Assembly (NCBI GenBank): GCA_963920525.1
Contig: OY986438.1
Location: 185,603,388-185,667,387, forward strand
Reading direction: 5' to 3'
Length of the DNA: 64,000 nucleotides
From: Dichetophora obliterata
Lineage: Eukaryota; Arthropoda; Insecta; Diptera; Sciomyzidae
This document shows positions 8,958-19,648 of this stretch, piece after piece. Position 1 is the first letter of the stretch. Every line of letters starts with the position of its first letter. The position numbers were made by a program, and so were the translations under genes. The notes under the pieces were generated by a model. The model saw only the letters and a program-made list of their open reading frames with translations, ran no database searches and was not told the origin of the DNA.

Positions 8958-10453
8958 GAAAAAAAATTATATTAAATTTTTAAATGGAGTTCTTCGAATC
9001 CCTTCTTCGAAAGCAATTACCATAATGCAAAGGATGGAACCGCCAAAAGTTTTCCAAAGTTATTTTTAGATTGAAGCCCGTTTAATTACCTTTTCAACTG
9101 TCGTTCAAACTTAACATTCGGTTAAATGTGTTTAAAAAATTAAATTTTAGGGGTTTTTGCCGTTTTTTGTCAATTTGGTGCACTCTGTAACTCTGCCAAA
9201 AATCACGTCAAACTATATTCTTCTAAATTAAGTTTATTATATCCGTCAGTGATGCTCCATGCATAATTTGACTTAATTCGGATATGGTCATTCCGTTAGG
9301 TCATTTTACGTTTAAAATGAAATTGCTAATTATATTTAAAGATTATAAGAACACAAAATTGTAATAAAAATAAGCATTATTACCCTTCATTAATTTTACA
9401 AAGTGCATGATGCTGACCCTTAAAATAGTGAAAAAGTGAAGGGCCTGAAATTTTGCAGCGTTATCTTTATAGTATAGGATTACCTTTTTTTAAGTTCGAC
9501 AAATTATAATTATGCATAACCATTGTAAAAATCTTAATAAGCATTTAAACCACGCAGTTACAAGCTGATTGTTTTTCGTTTAAGCTTCATATTATTTATG
9601 AGTTATTTTTTGCTGATATCTAAATTTGATGAAATAACCAAATTATATAGGAAAAAAACCATTTCAACAATTTAAACACTGAATTTGTAAACAACAATGA
9701 AAAATAAAGAGAGAATTAATTTATAAAAATTAAAATTTAATGAGCAAAAAATTACAGTGTTATAAAAAAAATCAACTGCAAATCATCTTCATAACTTAAT
9801 AACAAAAATAACAAAATAAAAATAAAAAAGTGAATTTAATGACAGGCTAGATATTAATTATTATTCATAGCTCTTTAATGTACAGAATACTTCCAAAATA
9901 ATCACCATGTCTGTCAATTAAGCATTGCTGATGTTCAGAGAAGCTTATCTTGAGTGTACTCAAGCGAAGATCGGGAAGATCATCAAATAAATAAGAACAA
10001 TACAAGAAAACAACAAATCCGGCTTCACCTAAAACAATTGGTGTAGGAATAATTCTATTGGTGATTTTTTTGTATATTTTTTTATGTTTATTGATAACCA
10101 TACCAGAAGTTGGTTATTTTGTAGAAGTTCCTTGCACTCTTCAAACTTTGAGTGTCTATCGTGAAGCTCAAAACGTGTGCGTTGATAAAGAAGTAAAGGT
10201 GATGATAAATTCAAAAGATGATTAATGGTTTTATGGAGTATTCTATTAAGTCTTTTACAGATTACAATAAATCTTCTACTGGGCTTATTTGATGAGCCAA
10301 TTTGTTCCTTTTTTGTTTGATCTAAAGACAATTCATCTTTTTTGACTAGTAATATTTTTAACATTATAGCCGAGTAATAGTTTTAAGATACTCAGACAAC
10401 AAATTTTGTCTTCTAGAAAAAAAATTAATTTTCAGGTGCTCAAACATTACACC
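8958..10453. other. Unassigned AT-rich DNA
   Basis: No recognised gene or repeat. Two overlapping minus-strand frames (10364-10029 and 10101-9865) are open for 111 and 78 codons but show no family motif, so I do not call them genes. Confidence 0.5.
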
Positions 10454-10457
10454 TTAG

Positions 10458-10566
10458 CCCAATAAGGACGATGATGCCGCATGGCATCACCAAGTCGAAT
10501 GTTGTCAAAATCAAAATTAAGTCAAAATTAGCCCATACGCAAAAAAATTGCCCCGTCTTTAAAGAG
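10458..10566. mobile_element. TTAA-flanked MITE, copy 1
   Basis: A 109-bp unit between TTAG (10454-10457, a decayed TTAA) and TTAA (10567-10570). The ends are CCCAATAAGGACG and, inverted, CTCTTTAAAGACG. It includes the near-palindrome GATGCCGCATGGCATC. It is homologous to the inverted copy at 17274-17411. Piggybac-like mobilisation is inferred from the TTAA target and terminal C-rich repeats. Confidence 0.75.
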
Positions 10567-10706
10567 TTAATGTCGTAAAATTTGTTTTAGCCAATATCTA
10601 ATCTCAATTTAGGGCTCTTATTTTGAAAATAATCCAAATTAACTTAATTTCTTTCACAACACTAACAATTCAAAAACAAAATTTTTTAATTTTTCATAAT
10701 TTCCAG

Positions 10707-11112
10707 CCGCGCTCATTTTCAAAACTCTGAACTAATTGATATTTTGCAAACCCTTGCAGATTCCGATGCAGCAACTTTTATCCAGATATCATAAAAAAGC
10801 GAAAAGTCTGCAGCAAGACTTGAATTATTGCCACGCCCCTAAAAACGGCAATAGAAGTCATCAATGCAGCAGCTCCAACGAAAAAATTCTTCATAACTAT
10901 AATTGTTGGAGAAAAGTGTAGAAACAACGGCGAAAAAGACAGCTGTTAGCATCTGTAACATCAAAACATACACAATTAATTTCATACGAACATTTGAAAA
11001 AATCCACAGCAACAACCAAAAACCACACCAACAGCAAGAGCAAGAGCAAGCCAATCAGAAAAAAACCAAAACAAGAAACACAACAACAACTACAACATTG
11101 CGTGCTTTGACA
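10707..11112 (+). other. Likely 5' untranslated leader of the host gene
   Basis: The leader upstream of the 11113 start is rich in CAA/ACA/AGC, typical of fly 5' UTRs. A pyrimidine-rich run ending TTTCCAG just before 10707 would serve as a 3' splice site, and another (CTTGCAG) ends near 10760, so this may be a second exon whose first exon lies to the left. The transcription start cannot be placed. Stop codons separate upstream ATGs from the main frame. Confidence 0.5.
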
Positions 11113-11428
11113 ATGATGAAGTTAATTCATCATTTCTGTACAGTGGCGGTGCTTTTATTAGTCATATTTGGCAATTATGTGATTTCACAGAAAGCAACAG
11201 CTGTTGCGGGCAGCGATCAACAAAAGGTGTTATCATCAACAACTACAACAACAACAACAATTAAACCTCTTATAACATCGTCAACAGCAGCTACTACAAA
11301 TTCAACAACGTCATCAGCAAAGAGCGTATCATCAAAATATACAAATGCATCTGGAGAAATTTTAAAAATTACCGAAAGCACTGGAGATGAAGTCCAAAGT
11401 TCAGCTGAAATCTTAAGCGAAACGGGAG
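11113..11428 (+). CDS. First coding exon of a secreted or membrane protein (signal peptide plus Thr/Ser-rich stalk), partial
   Basis: The exon starts at ATG 11113 (A at -3) and gives 105 residues plus one base. Residues 1-26 (MMKLIHHFCTVAVLLLVIFG onwards) form a signal peptide, probably cut near the SQK at 25-27. Residues 41-75 are mucin-like with seven consecutive Thr (43-49). Possible N-glycosylation sites are N63-S-T and N78-A-S. The exon ends at 11428, directly before GTAAGC, giving a phase-1 intron, common where extracellular modules are joined in. A Thr/Ser stalk and a phase-1 junction would fit a secreted or cell-surface protein with following modules, but no such module is in the window and I cannot name the gene. 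If translation ignored the splice site it would stop soon after. Confidence 0.65.
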
Positions 11429-11434
11429 GTAAGC
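11429..11434 (+). promoter_or_regulatory. 5' splice site after the signal-peptide exon
   Basis: GGGAG|GTAAGC is a near-consensus donor. It falls after the Thr/Ser-rich coding stretch, and beyond it the sequence becomes T-rich and non-coding. Confidence 0.65.
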
Positions 11435-11696
11435 AATGTTTTTTCCATTTTTTTTTTATTACTTTTTGTTACCTTTTGTAATTTATTTGTGTAAAATATA
11501 TATATATTTTTTTTTTGTATTTATTGTCCGAAATATTTTTCTAAACCAAGTAGAATAAGAATGTGAAATTTAGTTTAGAAGTATTTCCTTTTGAGTAGGA
11601 TTTTTTTCCTGCAGTTAAATGAACCAGATTGGAATTACAAAGTTCTGATATAAAAACACCAAGGACCAGTAAAAATTTTGTTTAGGCAAATAAATA

Positions 11697-12540
11697 CATA
11701 CGTACATTAGGGCGTAACTTTTTTTTTGGTCAAAATTTCGGGGGTTGAAGCAAAATTCGAAAGTTTGTCACAAAAAATTTTTTTGAATTTTTTTAAATTT
11801 TTTCGAAAAGGTTAAGAGGTCGCTCAAGGTAGTTTTTAAAAAAAGTAGTTTTTCAGCAGTTATTCGACTACTTTAGTTAAAGGTAAAATCAAATATGAAA
11901 AGGTGGTTGAGTACAGCTGCAAAAAAGAGCTAAAAAAAGTACAAAAATTAATTAAAATATTAATATTTTTCAATTGTTTTTGGCTTAAATTAAACTTGAT
12001 CTCCTCGTGACACATGCCTACACTCACTTCTAAAGACTTTATAACTACTTTTTATAAAATCGACGCTCACACTTATAAATTTACCGAAAAAAGCCATGCT
12101 TTCAAAACTTTAAATGCGCATAACTTCACTAAAAAACCTAACGTTTTTTCTTTTACTTACCTTAAATTAAATGTTGTTTAAAACTGCATTCTAAGATTTT
12201 ATAATAAGAGTGAAAATTTGGAGAAATTTAAGTTTAAAACAAAAAAACATAAGTTTAAAATTTTTTTACCCTCCTGTCCAAAAAACAGTAGAACCCTCTC
12301 TTTCAAGCGAACGAAAATAAAATTTGAACATTTTTCTTTCCAAGTAAAATCGTTGGAACATTATATTTTTCAGTTATGCACTCATTCTGGGTCGAAAGCA
12401 CAAGTATTAATTAGAATAACTACTTTTTTTGAAATAACGACCTTGAGTGACCTCTAAAGCTTTTTCAAAAAATCTGAAAAAATTCTAAAATTTTTTTTTC
12501 AAATTTTAACAAAAAAATTTTCGCCCTAACGTACGTATTT
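11697..12540. mobile_element. Foldback element with long imperfect inverted repeats (TTAGGGCG ends)
   Basis: The left arm (about 11697-11885) and right arm (about 12380-12540) are inverted copies: TACGTACATTAGGGCG at the left, TACGTACGTTAGGGCG inverted at the right, followed by matching blocks such as AGAGGTC[G/A]CTCAAGGT and AAAAAAAGTAGTT. There is no coding content in the ~500-bp centre. A non-autonomous DNA transposon is the best reading; the superfamily is unknown. Confidence 0.75.
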
Positions 12541-12959
12541 GGTTATTGTAAAAATAATTTAAATATAAGCCTTCTAATTGATAATAATGTTTATTTGGTT
12601 AGTAATAAAATAGTTAGTAAACCACTAAATGAATCGCTAGTTGTTAAAAGGGCGGATGTGATTTTTGGCAAATTTTACAGGAACTAAAAAAACTTTCTCC
12701 CCACTATCCTATGATTAATTTGATTAATTTGGCGAAAGACAGTTATTAACCAAGTGTCCATAGAAAAGGTTTCATTGTTATTCCTCTTTTAAAAAAAATG
12801 AACCTGAAGTCAGAGAAGTTTATGGTAAATGTCATAGAAAAATCATAATTTTCAAAGTTTTTTATTTTAAAAGTTGGTACGAAAAAATAAAAAATATTTT
12901 TATAATAGAGTGCAAGCTCAGTGCAAGCCCAACGGTGCAAGCCCAGTTGGAAAAGGAGC

Positions 12960-13312
12960 CCTGCTGTATGTCTGCTGGCAACATGCCTCGGAAGGACAGG
13001 AGACATGCTCGCCTCCATACCCGCTTATATCTTTTTTCGGTATATACTAGACAGCATGTCTGCCAAATGAACTGCCTGAGCAGCAATGCAGAATGCATCT
13101 TATGGTATGAATGCAGAAGTGATACATATCTGCCAAATGAACTGCCCTAGCAGCAATGCTGCATGCATCTCACGGCATTAATGCTGCATTCATACCATGA
13201 GATGCATTGCTGCCACGGCAGTTAATTTGACAGACATGCCTTCCTAGGACATGCCTATAGAAAAAAGATATACGCGGGTAAGGAAGCGAGCATTTCTGCT
13301 GAAATGCTCGCA
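12960..13312. repeat. Foldback structure with internal 70-bp direct repeats
   Basis: Outer arms at about 13002-13044 and 13255-13292 are inverted (GCTCGCCTCCATACCCGC against its complement). Inside, TCTGCCAAATGAACTGCC recurs at 13059 and 13129 (period 70) and inverted at about 13217-13235, each with a GCAGCAATGC/ATGCATCTCA block. A perfect 11-bp hairpin, GCGAGCATTTC with GAAATGCTCGC (13286-13311), closes the unit. Probably a MITE. Confidence 0.65.
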
Positions 13313-13339
13313 ATTGAAAAATTATCACTATCCGAAGTC

Positions 13340-14480
13340 TTGAATCTCGGCCGCGTATGTGTAAGTACATTGTCTTATCTACTCGACCACCGCAGCTGTT
13401 CAACAGTACCACTTTTTTTCGAGACTCGGCAAATTTTCAGTTGGCAGCGCTCATGGAACAATAGATTTATATATTTTTTAATACAAGTGCTTAAAATTCT
13501 AGGTCGGCCCTTGTTGAATTGAAATTAAGTGGTATTTAAGACAAGGTCTAGTCTTACTATACCCATAGATTGTATAACTTGTATCCGTTTACGTGACAGC
13601 ATTCCTGTGAACCAATAAGACAAAGCGATAAATAAACATTAAAGTTCATCTTAAAAATTTTGCATATCAGCTTATGATTTACCCTCTTGTACTAAAAATT
13701 AAGCAATATTATACTTCATTAAGAATAATAAACAAATCATTATCTCTTGATAAGTGTTATGTCAGCATTGACTTCGTTAAAATGTTTTTTTGCTAGAAGA
13801 CTTTATTGAGTGACAGATAAATTTGGGTCGAAAATCAATCAAAATATTTCAACAGTCATCAACTTCAAACTAACTAATTGGTAAATATGTTGAAGCTTCT
13901 GTTTTCTCTTAGAAACCATTTTATTGTTAAACTTTTAATAATTGATTTTGATGGTAATTAAAATTACGTTAGTTTTGTGTGTTGAAAAAGATGCATGTTC
14001 AAAATGCTGTCAAAATTTAATTATAATTAGAAATTTAATAAATCAATCATACAAAATGTCTGTACTGAAGTCATGCTTATTAGTCAAAAACAATTATTTG
14101 TAAATTATCGGAAGATTAAAGGCTAAAGTGTGTAATTAGTTTATTAATGCAGGCCGTTTTAGCCTTGAATCTAATTTGGCGCAAAACAGCGTACGAAGTA
14201 TTATAAATATTAGAAAAAAACTAATTTATAGATTTCGTTTTGTAATTGATGCATAACACATGATCCTACTGCACCATAAGTGAAGGTTCATCAAGAAGTG
14301 AGAGCTTTGCGAACGTTTTTGGGTTGATGTTTCTTTAAATAAATTTTAGTTTTCGAACTTGGAGTTTTCTTGCATTGCGTCAAGAGTAAATAGCGATAGC
14401 AGATAACAAAATATCAAATCACCATCGACATTTAAAAAGTGATGTATTTACTAAACAAAATTCAAAAAACTATTTGATTA
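13340..14480. other. Non-coding AT-rich DNA
   Basis: I see no gene, RNA gene or clear repeat in this stretch. Confidence 0.5.
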
Positions 14481-14794
14481 GAAATAGAGGTATAAATTTA
14501 TAGAGGTATAAATAGTAGGAAAAATGAAAGTAAAAAATAGTAGTAGAAAATAACATTAGAAGTAGTGGTAGAAAAAGTCGCAGGAAACTGTAGTAGAAAT
14601 ATACAAATCATACTTTTTCATCATTCCAAACCAATCATTCCATATCATCATACGATTCCATAATATCATACTATCATGCAAAACGTAGTAGAATATAGTC
14701 GTAGAAATAAAAATAGAAAATATAAGTATAAATAATAAGAAAAAAGAAGTAGAAAACAACAGTAACAATAAATGTAATGTTAAAAAAAAATAAA

Positions 14795-15118
14795 CTGGCC
14801 ATTTCAGCCCTTGGAAGGACTTTGACCTAGCTTCTATTGATCAGTTGTGTTGTGCGTGTTGTTAAATGTTTGATCACAAATGACCGAGAACTGGACCTAC
14901 GTGTTTTATGCCGACTCCGAACGGTTTATGTTCTCAAGAAGCTTTACATGGCAATTTTTACTCTCTGAGGTTTGCCATTGTCTGCAGAGAGGTGACGACC
15001 GAACAGAAAAATTAATTCAATTGAAAAAACTTTCTGTCTGAGCTGGAATTGAACCCGGGCTACCGCAGTTCCTTAGCTTAGGAACCACGCACTCTACCCA
15101 CTAGGCTACGGCCGCCAC
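14795..15118 (-). mobile_element. tRNA-derived SINE, copy 1
   Basis: Read on the minus strand, the head carries a pol III A box (TAGCCTAGTGGG, 15108-15097) and B box (GGTTCAATTCC, 15055-15045) at tRNA spacing. A non-tRNA body follows, with the block TCTGCAGACAATG and a tail near 14795. A second diverged copy lies at 19382-19648 in the same orientation, showing this is a dispersed family rather than a tRNA gene. Confidence 0.8.
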
Positions 15119-15292
15119 AAATGTAATGTTAAGGATTATAAAAAGTATTACAAAAAGTCATATAAATAACAGAAGAAAAGAGCAGTAGAAGAAAGTAATA
15201 TAAATAATAGAAAAAATTAATAGTCACAAAAAGTAGTTGAAACAACTAGTTCAAAATTTATAGAAAATATTAGTAGAAACTAATAGTAGAAA

Positions 15293-16283
15293 TATATATC
15301 GCCCATTTCACGTTGAAGTATTATATCAGTTGCACTGACTATCTCTGATTTGGTTCAAATTTTGTTCTTGGATTGGTTTATTGATTAGAAAACCAAATCC
15401 GAAGTTAACAATTTTAGAATAATTTTTCGCGGCCAAAATAGGGTATATTGTGATACAACGTAGCTCAGTCAATTTAAATGCGATTCTCAAAAGTAGGGCA
15501 TCATTGCAAAGTGTACTTCGTCTTTTCTAAGGTATATATATAAAACTTTCGAAAAAATTGCAGTTAGTTGACTCATTCCTAATTTCAAAGTTTAATTTCA
15601 TGCCAGAAAAAGACGCTTAAATTTGTTTAAATTTCATTACCTTTCCAAAGATATAAAATGAAGGTATGCTCTTGAAGGGTTCAGAAATTATGGCGAAAAA
15701 CGTGAAGTGTCAATGAATTTTCAAGACAAATTCAACTAATTATCAACACTTTTGAATTTATTCAACTTTCAATTTGTTCAATTTTGAATTCAACGCTAGT
15801 AGAATTTGTATTGAAAATTCATGAATAATTCATCTCTTATGCCATAATTTTTGAACCCTTCAAGAGTACACCTTCATTTAAAATCGTTAGAAAAATAATA
15901 GAACGTAAAAAAAGGAAATTATGAAAATGAAAAAATTATATAAATTATATGATGGTATAGTATTAAACTTTGAAATTAAGAATGGGTAAATTTACTGCAA
16001 TCTATTCAAAAGTTTTATATTTTTTCCTTAAAAAAGACATTAAAACCATTCCAATAATACTCTATTTACGGGAATCGAGCTAAAATTGACTGCACTAAGT
16101 TGTCTCAAAATAGATCCTATGGTGGCATTCGTATGGCTGTGGGTCCGCTAAAAAATTCTTAAGATCTCAAAATTGGGATTTGGTATTCTAAGCAATAAAC
16201 CAATCTACGAACAAAATTTGAGCCAAATCGGAGATGGTCAGTGCAACTGATACTACACTGCAATGTGAAATGGGCGATATATC
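15293..16283. mobile_element. Foldback element, about 1 kb, arms of about 450 bp (ATATATCGCCCATTTCAC ends)
   Basis: The left end ATATATCGCCCATTTCAC is repeated inverted at the right end (16265-16283). Pairing continues inwards through AGTTGCACTGACTATCTC, TTTGGTTCAAATTTTGTTC and CCTTCAAGAG (left copy inverted), almost to the centre near 15790. There is no open frame of note. It interrupts the AGTAGAAAT tract. Confidence 0.85.
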
Positions 16284-16747
16284 ATATTATACTTTACCAT
16301 TATGAAAATACCCATCATCCCATCTTACCACATTAACATACAATCATTCAATATATAGTAGAAAATAGGAGTAAAAATGGCAGAAGAAATAAGAGATAAA
16401 AGTAGCAGTACAAATAGTAGTAAACAGAAAAGTAAATATAGTAATGAAAAAGTATTATAAGTAGTAGCAGTAAGTAGTAGCGCAAATATTCATATTTTAC
16501 CACACTATCTATACAAAAAAAAAATAATACCTTTATAGATGCTCTAACATGATTCTACTCATCATCTAATCTTCACATACTAGCACACCATACCATCTTA
16601 CCTACCATCATATAACACCATCATACCGTTCCTTAATTTCGTACGTAATAGAAAAAAGTAGTACTAATCGAAAAAGTAGTACAAATAGTAACAGAAATAC
16701 TACTAAAAATAGAAGAGAATTTTTAGAATCATTAGTATAAAATAGAA

Positions 16748-17165
16748 ACCATAGCTTTGCTTCTTTGCTATTGAATTTGTGTATTTGCTTTTACTTCAGT
16801 ATATTGTTTTTGCTTATCTGCGTTTGCTTTTTCTGCTTTGATTTCCTTTTGCTTTTGCTTGTTTGACCTTGCTTTTCCTGCTTAAATTTTGTTTTTCTCG
16901 TGTGCTTTTGCTTATTTGCTTTTGCTTTCTTTAATTTGCTTTAGGTTATGCTGCTTTTATATTGCTAATATGCTTTAGCTTGTGCTCATTTACTTTTAGT
17001 TATGCTTTTGCTTATGATTTTGCTTTTGCGTTTGCTTTTGATCATTTTCGCTTGCTTTTGAGTTTGTATATTTGTTTTTTCCGCTGCTTCTTCTTCCGAT
17101 TTTTCCCTTGCAACTAGGCTTGCTTTTTCTTTTATTTGGTTTAGTCTTTATTTTTTTCTTCGTTT
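16748..17165. repeat. Degenerate TTTGCTT/TTGCTT simple repeat
   Basis: About 400 bp dominated by TTTGCTTTTGCTT variants with point changes. An old microsatellite; nothing coding. Confidence 0.75.
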
Positions 17166-17273
17166 CTTGATTTTTTACTCTCGAGGTCTAGTTACTAATC
17201 CTTCACTTTTTAACATTTATCTTAGTGCTATGTAATATTTCCATGCATCGATGGTGAATTTAGGTTATATTAA

Positions 17274-17411
17274 CTCGTTAAAGACGGGATCATTTTTTCA
17301 CTTATGGGCTAATTTTGACCTAATTCTTATTTTGACTAATTTTTATGTGATACCGTTAGTTTTGCGACATCCGACTTAGTGATGTCATATGGCATCATCG
17401 TCTTTATTGGG
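17274..17411. mobile_element. TTAA-flanked MITE, copy 2
   Basis: 138 bp between TTAA at 17270-17273 and TTAA at 17412-17415. The ends are CTCGTTAAAGACG and, inverted, CCCAATAAAGACG. It is the inverted homologue of 10458-10566; shared internal blocks include GATGATGCC and GGTCAAAATTAGCCCATA. Both target sites are intact here. Confidence 0.8.
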
Positions 17412-17818
17412 TTAAGATGCTGCATAAGCGACCTGATGACGCTATAGCATTGTGATATGAATTTTATCACAAACCATAAAAACCTATGTTTTCTACCGCA
17501 CCATAAAATTTACAATAATACCAAAGGTCACCGAGATAAAATTCCAATCAACAATTTTGTATTTTGTTTCATTAAGCGGCTATCTCCGCAATCTTATTCT
17601 GCGTCTACACGGAAAAGTGCAAGTTCGAAAGTAAAGCATAGATATTGGCCCATATGAATAAAAAGTAGCATCTTCAGTAATTTGTACTAACTACCAAAAA
17701 GTAAAGCGATACAAAAAGCTTGGACTATACATTTACTAAAACAAGGGACTACTAACTTCGAAAGTAGCATTAACTACAAAAAAAGTTATATATATTCGTC
17801 ACAGCTGGTAAATTTTAA

Positions 17819-18125
17819 TAGGGGTATTCACGATTCAGTGCACTTGCCAGGGCAGTTGAGGACTAAAGCAAATGCATACATATGCACATTGAAAATTTTG
17901 ACAGCTTTGAAAAAAGTGATATGCCCATATTACACGATGCTCGTTTGGTCGGCGAGCAGATAGTTTTGTTGTTGCTTCCAATGCGAAACTGTCAAAAGTT
18001 TTGGAGAATACAACAACAACCCTATTGCAAGGCCATGTGCACGCCGAGCAAGCGAGCTTCATGTAATATGGGCAATAGTGGCGTATTCACGAAAATCCAA
18101 CTGGACAACTGCAAAAGAACGCTTT
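17819..18125. mobile_element. Middle MITE of the nested set (AGGGGTATTCACGATTCAGTG end)
   Basis: The left end and the block GTGCACTTGCC...CAGTTGAGGAC match the complete copy at 34854-35128. The internal blocks TTTTGACAGCTTTGAA and GTATTCACGAAAA match that copy in reverse. It is interrupted at 17922 by a smaller MITE. Its right inverted repeat is degraded. Confidence 0.65.
17922..18074. mobile_element. Inner MITE, 153 bp, with 3-bp ATA target duplication
   Basis: Ends TGCCCATATTACACGATGC and, inverted, TGCCCATATTACATGAAGC, extending through GCTCG...GTCGGCG. ATA flanks both sides (17919-17921, 18075-18077). The uninterrupted relative at 34854-35128 shows one short join at the matching place, which supports a real insertion. 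Confidence 0.75.
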
Positions 18126-19381
18126 AAAATTGTCCATGGCCTATTGCCATGTTTGTAGTTTGCTTTCAGCTTCAATAAATCTTCTTTTCGCCTGCCCAAA
18201 TAAATATCAAATTAAATAAATTCAATGAATTTAATATATATAAATAATTTACTACAAACTTGTAGTATGCCATTTTGCTTACTACTTAAAATCATTAGCA
18301 TACACTACTTTTATTCATACAAATCCGGCTATTTTGCAGCAAGTTCGAAACAGCTGATTTTTGTGGTGTAGTAAAGAACACTTTATTCATATAACCTAAC
18401 TACTTTTGAAGTTTTTTTATTTTGAATTGTAGTAAAGTCGAATCTGCTACTTTTATTCATGCGGGCCAATTGCAAAAAAAAAAACTCAAAAAATTCGAAC
18501 AAACTCGAAATTATCTGCAAGTGGCAAGCGACTACAAGTGCAAGTGCAAATTGTTTAACAAGAAGTCGTCGAATGCGAAGATTCTTGCTGCAATTGCTGT
18601 TTTATTTAATAATTATTTTTATATAATTATAAAATATTATAAACTTATGCATATTATATAACTATATATCATATATATTTAATATTTGCGTTTTATTTAG
18701 CTTCACTTCCATTTTTGTTTGCAATCATAAACAAGTTTTTAGTTAAAATAGCAGATATCCCGAAAAATATCCCTAAAACAACAACAAAACCAACACTTTA
18801 ATCCCTTTACTATCTGCAGGTGCCCAAATCCAATGTCTCCAAAATTTCGTTGACAGTAGCGCTGATAGTAAACAGTGAACCGCGGACAGTGAATCAAATG
18901 TGAGTGTATTAGTTAAAATGTTTAAATGTATTGAGTTTTCCGGACTTGCACTGTTTCGTGTAGATGCTGGGTTAAAACTTAATTTTTTATTATTAGAAGA
19001 GCAAAACCTACTATTAATTGTCGTGTTATATTTTTGACCTTAGCATATACTCAGCGAGTAATAATTCCATGTAACGGTATTGCATTTTCGTTGCATTGGT
19101 TGCAATCTTCGCGACTAGATGATGTCAAATTTTTTTTTATTTTTTCGGTTGGCCAACTCTTCTTCGTTTTCCTTTCATAACATTTACCGTAGCATATACT
19201 CATCGAGTAATAATTTCATGTCGAACCGTTACTCAATCGTTGAATCTTCAATAAAGAAGCGGCTCACTCTCGGTGTTATGACGTCATAAATGTCTTCATA
19301 TTTTTATGAGGAGGACATAGAAGCAGCTTTTACCCTCGTATAACAATTTACACCTAAGCACCTATACTCGAAAACAAATTA

Positions 19382-19648
19382 ATTTGGCCAATTCAGACTT
19401 TGTCCGAGCATCTATTGATAAATTTTCTTGTGCGTTTTATGAAATGTTTGATCACAAATAATCGAGAACTGAACTGAGTTTTATTGCGTTCGAAGTCAGT
19501 TTATCATTGTCTGCAGAGAAGTGATGGCCGAACAGAAATATCAATTAAATTGAAAAAACATTCAGTCTTAGATGGGAGTCGAACCCTGGCTACAGTGGTT
19601 CTTTAGCATACGGGTCATGCACTCTAGCCAATATGCCACGGTCACCAC
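19382..19648 (-). mobile_element. tRNA-derived SINE, copy 2
   Basis: On the minus strand an A-box-like TGGCATATTGGCTAGAGTG and a B box GGTTCGACTCC (about 19588-19576) head the element. The body shares blocks with copy 1, such as TCTGCAGACAATG, GATCACAAAT (inverted) and the tail GACAAAGTC. It is more diverged than copy 1. Confidence 0.75.

Larger units (their letters stand above)
14484..16740. repeat. Degenerate AGTAGAAAT-type simple-repeat tract, interrupted by two insertions
   Basis: Runs of AGTAGAAA, AGTAGTAG and related words, with CCATCATAC-type stretches, fill 14484-14790, 15119-15290 and 16290-16740. A SINE (14795-15118) and a foldback element (15293-16283) interrupt it, so the tract is older than both. 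Confidence 0.6.
17645..18469. mobile_element. Outer MITE of a nested set (TTGGCCC...AGTAGCA ends)
   Basis: TTGGCCCATATGAATAAAAA followed by GTAGCA (17645-17670) is matched, inverted, by TGCTAC then TTTTATTCATGCGGGCCAA (18445-18469). The same GTAGCA/GAATAAA words recur inside both halves. The centre is occupied by the element at about 17819-18125. Confidence 0.65.

Noticed and set aside
9865..10364. Two overlapping minus-strand open frames of 78 and 111 codons
   Set aside because: No family motif, no convincing splice sites, and neighbouring DNA has the same composition. A frameshifted old coding fragment cannot be excluded.
10903..11112. N-terminal extension of the host exon upstream of ATG 11113
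   Set aside because: It would need a TTG start; no in-frame ATG precedes 11113 after the last stop, so I treat it as leader.
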